From: Rosa chinensis
Lineage: Eukaryota > Streptophyta > Magnoliopsida > Rosales > Rosaceae
NCBI RefSeq assembly: GCF_002994745.2
Contig: NC_037094.1
Coordinates: forward strand, 40,727,456 to 40,791,455
Length of the DNA: 64,000 bases
Direction of reading: 5' to 3'
This document shows positions 33,337 through 45,900 of this stretch, piece after piece. Position 1 is the first letter of the stretch; every line of letters begins with the position of its first letter. Position numbers and translations under genes: made by a program. The notes beneath the pieces are model-generated. The model did no database searches, was not told where the DNA came from, and saw only the letters and a program-made list of their open reading frames with translations.

Positions 33337-35638
33337 TGATGTCGCTTTTATCGAGCGACCAATTTAACCCTGAAATGTCATTAGTAGTATAAAGTAAATA
33401 GGGATCGTTCTATTCCGGGGATTGAGGGTACACCTGTCATTATCAAACAATTAAACAATTAAAATTAAAACAAAGTATAATATTTACAAAAATAAAACAA
33501 AATATATACATATTTACGAAAAAGGGGGGATTTTTGATTTTGGTTTTCTATTTTCGAAAATAAAAGCTAACTAAATAATTAAAAACGCAAAAACATAAAA
33601 ATATAAATGGAATGTAAGAACAAAGATCAAAGTCGAAACTCATGATTAAAATTGATTCAAGTTCATCATTGTTCATCATAGTCATGCAAGAGGAGTTGAT
33701 CATGTGAAACGTTCAAAAGCAAACAATTTCCCATATTTTACTTTCAATGCTAATTAACCTAAGTGAAAGCACCTAGATTAATTCTATCAAACATGCAATC
33801 AAGCCCTAGAAAGCTAGTCAATCATGTCATGTTTAACGCAATAAACACCTAGAAAGGCTATCAACTCAAATGTGCAACTTAGTATGAAAAAGTCCACCTA
33901 ATTGCAATCTTCTTTGATTAAATTCGGTTTTTGTACAAAACCTTTACTACTTATCGATTCAAGAACACAAAACCAAAAAGTTGATTCATGTTCTCAAATT
34001 CGTAGCAACAATCACATAAGAACCCTAAATGTTTCGAACCATTCAAGATAATCATACAAAAGATTTCTATCATGCAAATTTAATCAAACACTCACACAAA
34101 AGCAACCATAAATCGTAATATATGAATCTGAAAATTAACAATTCATCATAAAATTTCAGAAAACAATACTTGTTCATACATATGTGTCAACTAAGGCAAA
34201 ACCAACGAAAATACAAAGCAAAGGTACAAGGAGAATCGGATTACACCGTGATGAAGATGAGATGAATGAAGTGATGATGTGGTCTCTTGAATTTCGAAAG
34301 CAATCTTCAAGGTGGAGGGTGGATGGTGTGCACGGCTTGTCTTCTTCTTCCTTGGCCTTGCTTGAACTTCGTGGTTGCCCTAGAGGATGGAGAGGAGCAC
34401 GGCTAGGCTAGAGAGATTTCTGAATTATTTTCTCAAAGTGTAAACGCAAAAGTATGGAATTTTCGGAACCCTTGACGTTGAGAAAGTGTAGGAATATATA
34501 GGGGACGGCCCCTAGGTGTCCAAGCCGTCCAAAACCCTAGAGATGTTCACGGCATGTGCTTGCTTCCTCCACATAATTTCCTCCAATGAATTCTTGCCAC
34601 ATAAGCCCTATGAGGTGGTGCAACCAATCACAAAATTCCAATATTAATTCCCTAAATAATTCTTGCCGAAATAAAGAGATAATTTCTGATTTTATGCTTC
34701 CAAATTCGGCCAAAACTCTTTAGGGAATGTAGGAATGTATCTAGACTTCTTTTGATCTTTCCTTGGTCTCCACCTTTTTCTCTTTCCTTAAAAATCTCTA
34801 GGGAATATCTTTGCCGTCCAAAACCCTAGGGTTTTGGCGTCCTCCCTTGTTTATCTCTTCCTTTTTCACGGCAAAACTTCTAGGGATTATCTCCAAGTAT
34901 TTTCTTTCCATAAAAATAGCCCTAGAGAATCTTCCTAGAAAATCTCCACACATAATTCTGATTTTCACGCCACTTTCCTTGTTTTTCTCTTGCTTTGAAC
35001 GGCAACACTCCCCTAGGGTTTATTCATGCGTCATAAACCCTAAATATATGGGCTTTGATGGGCCTTTATCCAATTTGCCGAAAATCCAAAGAGTTCTTGG
35101 GCCTCGTTGCTTCATCTTCAAGCCTTCTCATTTTCCAACGCAAAACACAATATTTTTCCATTTCTTTTTCATGGTTGCGTTGGAAACTTGCTAGGGAAGC
35201 CTTCCTCCATTTTGTAGGATTTCCTGGTTGGACTAGGAAAGCTTGTTTCTTCATTTCTGCTCAAATGTGTGGGCCATTTTCTCTCATGTTCGTTCGTCTT
35301 GATGTTCGCAAGCTCCTCTTTCCATTCATGCGTTCATTTCCACTTTCTAGCTCGGAGGTCCTGAAAATAGAAACTATACTTAAAATAGAAACTTTCTAAA
35401 AAATGAAAATAGAAACTTACTAAAAATGAAAAATAGAAACTTTCCAGAAATGAGAAATGAAAAATGAGAAATGAGAAATGAGAAATGAAAAATGAAGACA
35501 AAAAATGGAAACTTTCTACAATAAGGAACTTTCCCAATCAAAGAATGGAAACTTTCCCAAACAGGGATTTTTCAAGGAAATGGCGCAGAAAAGTGCAGGG
35601 AAATGCAGTTAAAACGTCGCATTAAAATGCTCCTATCA
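33337..35638 (-). repeat. 3' LTR of A3 (2302 bp)
   Basis: Same layout as the A0 LTR: TATA-like box at 34493-34502, GAAA-N-TTTC motifs and a GAAATGA array in U3 near 35440-35500. Begins TGATAGGAGC in sense at 35638. Confidence 0.95.
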
Positions 35639-37573
35639 AATTCCCCCACACTTAGCTTTTGCTAGTCCCTTAGCAAAATCAAACTAAGACACACACTAAG
35701 ACTCAATGAAAATTTAAAGACTTGACAAAAACAATGACTCTATTGCCCTTCAACTATTTGTCTCAGCAATCTCTTACTTTCATAACACCAAGATTAGCAC
35801 TTAACCAAAATTCAATGTTAGGCATTCGAGAGTTAATTAAAACACATAACTTACATATACACAAGTAGGACTTGGTTGAAACAATGGTGATGGTTTCTGT
35901 TAAGCATGTTTCAAACAAGTATGATTCAACTCCTCACAAGTTATATCCACTCTTTCTTCTCTCAGATCATGGCAATGCTTAAAAGCTTATACACTCAAGT
36001 ATATGTGAAAGATAGCAAGTATATCACATAATTCAAGAAACGAAAGCACATGTATAATTTTCTTTAAAGATCTCATGAAGGATACCAACTACTTGCACAG
36101 ATGGACCCAAGCCATAGGTTCAACTCTGGTAACTCATCTCCACATCAAGGGCTGTCCCATCTTAAGGATCAAGAAGGTCTTTTCAAGGGTTGTAATGGGT
36201 TAAGGCTCAAGGTTTTAAGAAATGAAGGGTAAGGATTTATCAAAGTGTCCTAAAAACCTAGCAGAGCACATGTAAATGTAGAGACCACAAGAAATCCACC
36301 AATGCATTGCAAAAACGTCACTTCCCCTAGAGGTAACATAAAAGGGGCCTAGTGTCTTCATGTTGGGCCCAATCTTCATTGTAAACTTCCCCTGAACTAC
36401 AGTGAATGGACAAAGGTCAAATTTTTCTTTAATAGGCCTTCATTTCAAAGTAAACTCCAAAATCACTAAGTATGGGGGACTAAAATCCATAAATATTTCT
36501 TTCTTTTCTTTTCTAGCCGTACATTTTTTCTCTTCTTTTCATTTTTCACGGCTTTCACATATTTTTTTTTTTTCTTTATGGACAAGTCTACCCCCACACT
36601 TGAACTTTAACCTCTTCTCAATTTTCCTCCTTAGCATCAAACCCATGTAGTATGTCTCAAAAGATAGCTCCACTAAGTTCTTAGAACAAAGGGTAGGGTT
36701 GTTACTATACTAAGCTTCATGGTTAAGGATTTTAGGGTGATGAACGAAAAGGCTTAATGTAGGCTCAAAGGGGCTTATCTAGGGGAGTCCCACGACGGAC
36801 ACAAATGGGGACACAAGTTTATATGGCAATGGTGGTAATTCCTAGGGTGCCTCTATCCCTTCCAAAATCAGGGCCATGTATTGACATACGTCTCAACAAG
36901 CACAAGAGCGAATTCTAGCATTCTCTAGTCCATCAAACTTAATCTATGGCAAGTAGTCAATCAAATGAAAGAATAATGAGATCATCAAAACATCGCCAAG
37001 AAATTAAGAATATATATTTCATTTTCACTCCAAGAAAAAGGGACATGGCTCAAATATCTCACATGGGCTTTATGAATCAAAACTTATCTTAACATGCTCA
37101 TATTTTCTGTACCAAAGTTTCGAAATCCATATCCACTACAAGGCACATATTTTTCATATATCTCAATTAACCAAAGAATACCATGTTTAAAAATCATCTC
37201 AATCTTGTGATCCTCTTTTAGTCATGATTTCAGAGATATAGAATCATCCTAGACAGTTGAAAGGGCATCCTAAGACTCAAAACAAAAACAAAAGCAACGA
37301 AAATTTTTTTAAATTTTTGACATTTTTCAATTTTTTGTATTTTTCAATATATATGACTCAAAATATGACTCAAAACAAAAGTATAAATCCCTTCCCCCAC
37401 ACTTAAATATTGCATTGTCCTCAATGTAATCAATAAAAAGCATGCAATGGAACACTTAAGCATATAGGGATGAAATTTACGAAAATGACTACCAACATAA
37501 AGAAAAATTGGAGAAGTAAAAGGGAGAGATAAAACAAATCTGCGTTGATGACTCCTCCACAGCTACTTCAGAA
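35639..37573 (-). other. 3' noncoding region of A3
   Basis: The PPT abuts the LTR (35639-35653). PPT-like motifs lie at 36589-36601 and 37389-37404, in the same order and similar spacing as A2. The CATTG/CAATG inverted repeat is just upstream (in sense) of the distal motif. No env-like frame was found. Confidence 0.8.
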
Positions 37574-37625
37574 TTGGGTTGCCTCCCAAGCAGCGCTTAA
37601 TGTTTATAGTCTTTCAGCCTAGACT
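37574..37625 (-). other. tandem hairpins after the pol stop (A3)
   Basis: Hairpin 1 is at 37608-37625, 11 nt from the stop codon (37637-37639); hairpin 2 is at 37574-37589. Stems and loops are identical to A1 and A2. Confidence 0.65.
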
Positions 37626-37636
37626 TGTACCTCCAT

Positions 37637-39499
37637 TTAATCCTCAGGGTTTGGAACGTTTTGGAGGGGTACATCCTCCACTTCATGTTCCACAAATGCC
37701 TCATAGTAAGGCTTCAAGCGATGGCCATTCACTTTGAACTCGTTGCTTGTATGTTCACTCTTTATCTGCACAGCTCCATGAGGAAACACATGAGTGATAA
37801 CAAAAGGTCCAATCCAACGAGAACGAAGCTTACCTGGGAAGAGTTTGAGACGAGAATGGAAGAGAAGAACTTTTTGACCCACAACAAAAGTCTTTCTTCG
37901 AATCATTTTGTCATGGAATGCCTTAGTCTTATCCTTGTAAATTTTAGCACTTTCAAAGGCATCATTCCTTATCTCCTCTAACTCTTGCAATTGCAACTTC
38001 CTATGAAGCCCAGCTGCATCCATATCCATGTTGAACTGCTTCACAGCCCACCAAGCTTTGTGCTCCAACTCCACAGGTAAATGGCATGGTTTGCCATAGA
38101 CAATTCGATATGGTGACATACCTATGGGAGTTTTGTATGCAGTTCTGTAGGCCCACAAAGCATCCTCTAGACGCAAGGACCAGTCCTTCCTGTTGGGGTT
38201 CACAGTCTTCTCCAATATCCCCTTAATCTGACGATTAGAGACCTCAGCCTGCCCACTAGTTTGTGGGTGATAAGGTGTAGAAACCTTATGTGTGACATCA
38301 TATCTCTTCAAGAGAGCCTCAATCGTCCGATTGCAAAAATGGGATCCTCCATCACTAATGAGAACTCTAGGCATTCCAAACCTGCTAAAGATGTTAGACT
38401 TGATAAAATCTGCAACAACCTTAGAGTCATTAGTTCTAGTGGCCTTTGCTTCCACCCATTTGGAAACATAGTCCACTGCAAGTAAGATATAGAGAAACCC
38501 AAAAGATGAAGGGAAAGGTCCCATGAAATCTATACCCCAGACATCAAATATTTCAACAGTTATTATATTGGACAATGGCATTTGATCTCTAGGACCTAGA
38601 TTTCCTGTTCTTTGGCACTTATCACAAGTTAAACAATAGGCATGTGCATCCCTAAATAATGTTGGCCAATAGAACCCAGACTCTAGCACCTTAAACGCAG
38701 TCTTCTTAGACCCAAAGTGACCCCCACATGCTTTAGAGTGGCAAAAAGAAAGTATAGCATTATGTTCATGTTCAGGCACACATCTCCTAATCAATTGATC
38801 AGAGCAATACTTCCACAAATAAGGTTCATCCCAAACATATTGCTTAACAGTTTTCCTAAGCCTATCCCTATGAGCACGTGACATGGTATCAGGAATCTTT
38901 CTAGAAACAATGTAATTCACAATATCCGCATACCATGGTTCACTTACCTGGATTCCAAAGAGTTGTTCATCTGGAAACGTCTCCACCAAAGGGAGAGGGT
39001 CTTCTGCGTGCACCAAACGACTCAAGTGGTCAGCTACCACGTTCTCACTACCCTTCTTGTCCTTGATTTCAACGTCAAACTCTTGCAAGAGTAGGATCCA
39101 TCTAATGAGCCTTGGTTTCGCCTCCTTCTTGGTCATCAAGTACTTCAAAGCTGCATGGTCAGTATAAATAATCACCTTGGTACCAAGTAAGTAGGAACGA
39201 AACTTCTCAAGGGCAAAAACAACTGCAAGGAGCTCTTTCTCTGTGGTGGAGTAATTCATTTGTGCATCATTGAGAGTCCTTGAGGCGTAGTAGATGGCAT
39301 AGGGCAGCTTTTCCTTCCTTTGTCCCAAAACGGCTCCAACTGCGTAGTCAGAGGCATCACACATTAATTCAAAGGGCAAGGACCAGTCTGGAGGTAACAT
39401 GATGGGGGCAGATGTCAACAACTCCTTAAGCTTGTCAAAAGCTTCTTGACACTCCTTGTCAAAGTGGAAGGGCACATCCTTCTGGAGTAGTTGACATAA
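37637..39499 (-). pseudogene. pol: 3' part of A3 gag-pol: RNase H and integrase
   Basis: Open from the B insertion site to the stop at 37637. It carries RNase H ([26 protein letters not shown]), the integrase zinc region [10 protein letters not shown] with CLTCDKC, the DDE core (WGIDFMG, SDGG, GQAEVSN) and the C-terminal domain. It is the continuation of the frame at 51389-55191. Counting one CATAA copy, the two parts add up to 5661 nt (1887 codons with stop) and are in frame. B split it between the end of RT and RNase H, so this part now has no start of its own. Confidence 0.93.
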
Positions 39500-41123
39500 T
39501 GATTAGGCTGAAATAGCCTCACAATTTAACCCTGCAAAATGTAGTTGTCAGTATAGGATAAGCAGGGATCGTTCAGTCCGGGGATTGTAGGGTACACCTA
39601 CACAAAAAGGTCAATTAACAAATAAAAAAATAAAATGGGGGTTTTGGAATTTGGTTTCTAATCTACTTAAAATAAAAACAAAACAAATAAAACTATATAC
39701 AATGATCGACTTCCCTAACCTAGACCAATACCACTCGGAAATTACTAAGTGTAAAAACAGAAATTCATTTCAACATGCTACAAAAATGTGCCCACCTTAA
39801 ATGCCTAGATAAGAGCTCAAATGAAAAGCCTCAGCGGATCAATCCACTTATCTGATTCATTCTAATGTAGGCTTGAATCGGAAAAGTCCTTACCAAGCCT
39901 AATACTACTAATTTTCGAAAACACTCAGCGTAATTCTCTTAACTAGTAGTATTATCTAACCCTCGAATCAACTCACACGTGCAAATTAACCATTAGACAT
40001 AGAATTTAACACGTAATTTCCAGAATCGTTTAACCATTGAACATAGTTTTTACCACTTTTTAGAACTAATTGCTACTTGTTTAACTCAGCGCCTTAACAA
40101 ATAACAATTACTCTTGGCAAATTAAGCAAACACACAAGAACTCTCACCATTATTCTAGCATGCAAACTTATTAACCTAACTCTGAAAATTACCTAAACAC
40201 GTAAAAGGGCACAAGATTGTAACATGCATCATAAAAGAATTCTCGAAATTAACTCAATAATAAACTGAAAATCTCAAAAATATTAATAAAAATATTCTGA
40301 AAATTCCATGTCTCCAATTACACAACTCGCAAATTGAAACACACAAAACCGGAATAAAAAATATAAGTAGAGTCATAGTTACACTTTGAAGCTTTCCTCA
40401 GCGGCTTAGCAACAAGGTGATGAACTTGTCTCTACTATGGTGGTGGAGCGTCCTTGACTCAGCGCCTTAGAGCTTTGTAGATTGATGGATGGATGGTGGT
40501 CACGGTCTTGTAAGATATGGAGGTTTGAGGAGTGAATTGGGTAGTCTTGGAATGATCTTGGCTGGGAAGTGATCTTGGCTGGGAAGTGATGCAAATTCAG
40601 TTCTGGACGTTGCCTATTTATAGGGGAGCATTGGTTGGCTTTCCCAACTGAAACGTCTTCTTTATGGCCTTAACTCCTCTCATAATGGGGCAATTCCTTT
40701 AATTTCCAAGTTGAAACATCTTTCTCTTATTTATTTTTCCAGCTGAAACATCTTTTTCTTTTATTCCTCAACTGAAAACGTCTTTTCTGCTTTATTTCCC
40801 TTCTTCATTGCTTGGTCAACCTGATTTAATAAAGGGCAGAAAATTAAATTCTTTTAGAGAAAATAAAAAGAATTAAAACAATTTAATTTCAGAAAAATAC
40901 TCCCATAAATTCTATCTTAAGGCCCACAGATTTGCATGACGGTGAGGAATCCTGATCCAGCTAGGATTCTTCATGAATTTTGCGTTTTCTGCCTATTTCA
41001 CTCCAAACACTCTACAAGACTCTTAAAATGACTCGATGACTCAAAACACTAAACTTAAGGGAGAAACAAGGCTAAAATGAGGCACATAATTAATAATATC
41101 GTCACACTTTTTTGCTCCTATCA
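39500..41123 (-). repeat. 3' LTR of B (1624 bp)
   Basis: In sense begins TGATAGGAGC and ends CCTAATCA. A TATA-like box CCTATAAATAG (sense) lies at 40614-40624. A 17-bp direct repeat (GATCTTGGCTGGGAAGT, plus strand) lies near 40552-40585. U5 keeps the PBS-complementary CAATCCCCGG. Confidence 0.95.
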
Positions 41124-42916
41124 ACTACCCCACACTTAGCTTTTGCTAGTCCCTTAGCAAAACAAAAATACAAAACAAAACAAAGACTCAACGAAAAGCA
41201 GTAAATGACTCTATTGCTCCTAACTGTTGTCTCAGAGACTCCAAACTCATGGCTTTCACGTTAAACACTTAATCAAAATCGCATAGATAATTCCATGGTT
41301 AATAAACATGTGACATTCATATGACTAAGCAAGATATGGAGAACTTAAGTTATACAGTGAATGATAGCATGTTTCGAACAAGTCCAATCCAAACTCACAG
41401 GGCATACTCTCGATTTTTCTCTCAGAAATGGCTATGCTTAAAAGCTTCACACTCAAGTATATGCAAGAGAACAAATTGTAAGGCAACAAACAGCTTGTAT
41501 ATTTCATCAAGAAACGCATTTTGTGTAGAATTATTAAAGACCTCATGAAATGACTAAGTGCACAAATGGACCTAAACCATAAGCTCGACTACGTACCTGA
41601 CTCCACTAACCAAAGACTGCCCATCTCAAGGATCAAGTAAGCACTTAAAACATGTTGTAATGGGGCTAAGCTAGGGTTTTTGAAATGAAGATTAAGGATA
41701 CAAAAATCCTAAGGACCTAGCAGAGCACATAAGGACCACCTTATGTCATCATTTTTGTAGACCAAATATCATTGTTTTGGGCCAAACCTTCACTCTAACC
41801 AACATGGGAATGGACAAAGGCATAATTTTCAACTTTAAGCCTTCTACAAATTTGAAAGTCCAAAACCACACTGCAACAATTTCCCAAGAGTTTTCTTTTC
41901 AATTTTTCTTCTATTTTGCCGCTTTTCTTTCTTTCTTTTTCATTTTCATTTTCTTTCATTTTTTTTTACGGCAAATTTTTTTTTTTCTCTTCTTTTTTTC
42001 TTGGATTTTCCCCACCCCACACTTGTCTTTCATCGTCACCCCTACATACTATGTCATGCTCTACTAAGTCCCTAAGACAAGGGTAGAGATATCCTGTACT
42101 AAGCTCATGGTAGGGTAGTGAGGGTGATGAAACAAAGGTTTTCAACGTAGGCTCAAAGGGGTTCATTCTAAGGAGTCCCACGACGGGCACAGTTGGGGAC
42201 ACATGCTTGTTTGGCTATGGTGGTTACCCTAATGCCTTCTATCCTATCCAGGATCAGTGCATATTATGGCATACAAGTTTTGACAGTCACAACAGCCGAG
42301 TTCTAGTACTCTCTAGTCCATTAAAATCTATGGCACATGATCATTGGATTTCAAAGAATGATGAGGTTTTGCAAATACAGCCATGAAATTCTAGAATTAT
42401 CAATTAAGCACTCAAAAAGAAAGTATTTTAGCTCAACAGCTCACTTAGGGTCAAATGAATCAGACTTAATCCTAGCATGCTTAATGAACCAAGTTACAAT
42501 CCTATCTCAAATCTTCATACAAGCATCACAACGTCGATTAACCACAGAATTCAATTAAGTCCTATTTTGATTGTCAAAACCTTCAGCCATGAATTCAGAG
42601 ACATGTTCATCCTAGACATTAGAGGCATCCTAAGACTCAAACAAACAAAAAGACTCTATAAAACCAACTTCTTTTTTTTTCTTTCTTTTTTTAACTGAAA
42701 TAAAGGTGTAAACCCACCCCACACTTAGAATCTACATTGTCTTAATGTAGGCAAAAAGTATGGTATATAGACCCTAAATATGGGGGGCTACGAAAATAAG
42801 GGAAGGGTAAAATAAACAAACAAACAAACAAAGACCCAAGTACAATTCAACCTAAGCAAGTGAAGGGATAGAAATGTCAAACTCTCGTTGATGGCTCCTT
42901 CACAGCTTCGGTTGAA
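41124..42916 (-). other. 3' noncoding region of B
   Basis: The PPT abuts the LTR (41124-41137, AAGTGTGGGGTAGT in sense). PPT-like motifs lie at 42010-42024 and 42713-42726. Beside the latter is the inverted repeat CTACATT-AAGAC-AATGTAG. T-rich tracts lie at 41930-42000 and 42670-42690. Short frames only; no env-like protein. Confidence 0.78.
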
Positions 42917-42968
42917 ATGGGTTGCCTCCCATGCAGCGCTTAATATTTATAGTCCTTCAGCCTGGACT
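42917..42968 (-). other. tandem hairpins after the gag-pol stop (B)
   Basis: Hairpin 1, AGTCCAGGCTGAAGGACT (42951-42968), starts 11 nt after the stop (42980-42982). Hairpin 2, ATGGGAGGCAACCCAT (42917-42932). Both loops equal those of family A, and one base pair in each stem is exchanged. Confidence 0.68.
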
Positions 42969-42979
42969 CTTCTCCTTGT

Positions 42980-45900
42980 TCACACGTCATGGGGTGCCTC
43001 CTGGAGGGGTATCTCTTCCAATGTGTGCCCCACCAAGGACTCATAGTAGGGCTTGAGACGATGCCCATTTACCTTGAACTCCTTCCCCGTCTTCTCACTC
43101 TTGATCTCTACAGCACCATGAGCAAACACATTTGAAACTATAAATGGGCCAACCCAACGAGAACGTAGTTTACCCGGGAATAGCTTAAGTCTGGAATGGA
43201 ATAACAGAACTTTCTGGCCCACTTGGAAGCTTTTTCCGCGAATCATTTTGTCATGGTAGGCCTTTGTCTTCTCCTTGTAGATCCATGAAGCATCGTAGGC
43301 CTCATTCCTTATCTCCTCAAGCTCATTTAGCTGTAGCTTCCTATGTAGGCCCGCTTCATCATAATCCATGTTGAACTTCTGGACAGCCCACCAAGCCTTG
43401 TGCTCTAGCTCCACTGGAAGGTGGCATGCCTTTCCGTAGGCCAACCTAAAGGGAGACATCCCAATAGGCGTCTTGTAGGCCGTTCTGTAGGCCCACAACG
43501 CATCATCCAATCTCTGGCTCCAATCCTTCCTTGTCGGGCCCACTGTCTTCTCGAGTATCCTCTTGATCTCCCTGTTGGATACCTCTGCTTGGCCACTGGT
43601 CTGAGGGTGGTAGGGCGTGGACACCTTATGGGTTACCCCATACTTCTTCAGCAAAGCCTCGATTGTACGGTTGCAAAAGTGAGAACCTCCATCACTGATT
43701 AGCACACGTGGCACTCCAAACCTGGAAAATATGTTAGTTTTCAAGAAACCTGCAACCACTTTTGAATCGTTAGTCCGGGTGGCTTTTGCTTCCACCCACT
43801 TTGATACATAGTCCACAGCCAATAGTATATATAAACAACCATTAGATGAGGGAAATGGGCCCATAAAGTCAATGCCCCAAACATCAAAAATTTCTACATT
43901 TATTATTGGGCTCATGGGCATTTGATCTTTTGGGCCAAGATTACCAGTCCGTTGGCACCTATCACAAGAAATACAAAACAAGTTTGCATCCTTGAAGATA
44001 GTGGGCCAATAAAATCCACAATCTAAGACCTTCAAGGCTGTTTTACGAGGCCCAAAGTGGCCTCCACAAGCCTCACTATGGCAAAATGATAGAATTGACC
44101 TATGCTCAGACTCTGGGACACATCTCCTAATGACTTGGTCACTACAATGTTTCCATAAATAGGGCTCATCCCAAATAAAGTGCCTAGCCATTTTCTTCAA
44201 TTTATCCTTACTAGCTTTGGAAAGTGTGTCAGGAAATGTCCTAGTGACTAAATAGTTAACTATATCCGCATACCAGGGCACACTAACCTCTATCCCAAAG
44301 AGCTGCTCATCTGGGAAAGTTTCCTGTAGGGGCTGGACGTCCTCCTCATGTATTATCCTGCTCAAATGGTCCGCCACCACATTCTCGCTGCCCTTCTTGT
44401 CCTTGATCTCTAGGTCAAATTCCTGAAGCAACAGGATCCATCGAATCAATCTGGGCTTGGCCTCCTTCTTAATCATCAGATATCTCAAGGCTGCATGGTC
44501 AGAGTAAACAATTACTTTAGAATGCAATACATAAGAACGAAACTTATCTAAAGCAAAGACTACGGCCAAGAGTTCTTTTTCAGTGGTGGAGTAGTTGAGC
44601 TGGGCGTCGTTGAGGGTCCGAGAAGCATAGTAAATAGCATAGGGCTTCTTATCCTTCCTCTGGCCCAACACAGCTCCAACAGCATAGTCCGATGCATCAC
44701 ACATAAGCTCGAAGGGTAGACTCCAATCCGGAGGGCATATGATGGGGGCCGTGGTCAACAACTCCTTGAGCTTTTCAAACGCCTTCTTGCAATCCTCATT
44801 GAACACAAAGGGCACGTCCTTTTGCAATAGGGCACACATAGGTCTCGCCACCTTGGAGAAGTCTTTGATGAACCGCCTGTAAAATCCTGCATGGCCAAGA
44901 AAAGAGCGTACCTCCCTCACAGTTGTGGGGGAGGGTAAGTGACGTACAAGATCAACCTTAGCCTTATCTACCTCAATGCCTCTATCAGATATTATGTGTC
45001 CTAACACTATTCCTTGTGTCACCATGAAGTGACACTTCTCCCAATTCAGCACAAGGTTAGTTTCTACACACCTCTCAAGTATCAATCCTAGATTCTCTAA
45101 ACAAGTATCAAAATCTTTACCAAAGACACTAAAGTCGTCCATAAAGACTTCAATAATATTTTCAATGTATTCTGAGAAAATGGAAAGCATACATCTTTGG
45201 AAAGTACCTGGTGCGTTGCATAAGCCAAAGGGCATGCGCCTATAAGCAAAGGTCCCAAAGGGGCATGTGAAAGTCGTCTTCTCCTGATCCTCGTGGGCTA
45301 TGCAGATCTGGTTGTACCCACTATATCCGTCCAAGAAGCAATAGTAGGAATGGCCCGCTAAGCGCTCCAACATCTGGTCAATAAAAGGCAAGGGCATATG
45401 ATCCTTCCTCGTTGTGGCATTCAGCTTCCGATAGTCGATACATACCCTATGACCAGTGACTAATCTCTGGGGCACTAGCTCATTATCCTCGTTCTTCACC
45501 ACTGTCACCCCAGACTTCTTGGGCACCACTTGCACTGGAGAGACCCACTTACTATCAGAAATGGGGTAGATCACCCCACAATCTAGCAACTTGATCACCT
45601 CGTCTTGGACCACCTTCATCATGGGCGGATGTAGACGTCTTTGGGCTTCTCTTGTGGGCTTGGCGCCATCTTCTAACAGGATCCGGTGGACACACGTGGT
45701 TGGGCTGATCCCCTTGATATCTGCCAGAGTCCAACCAATGGCGGTCTTGTGCTTCTTCAACACGTTCACCAACTTTCTTTCTTGCTCTACCTCCAGCATT
45801 GATGATATGATCACTGGGAGGGTCTCCTTTTCTCCTAGGTACGCGTACTTCAAATGCTCAGGGAGTACCTTCAATTCCAACTTGGGTGCCTGAACAATAG

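Noticed and set aside
41777..42067. Possible env-like frame with hydrophobic stretches in the 3' region of B
   Set aside because: The Phe-rich segment is just the T-rich tract read as codons; not conserved in A elements and without signal peptide or coiled coil.
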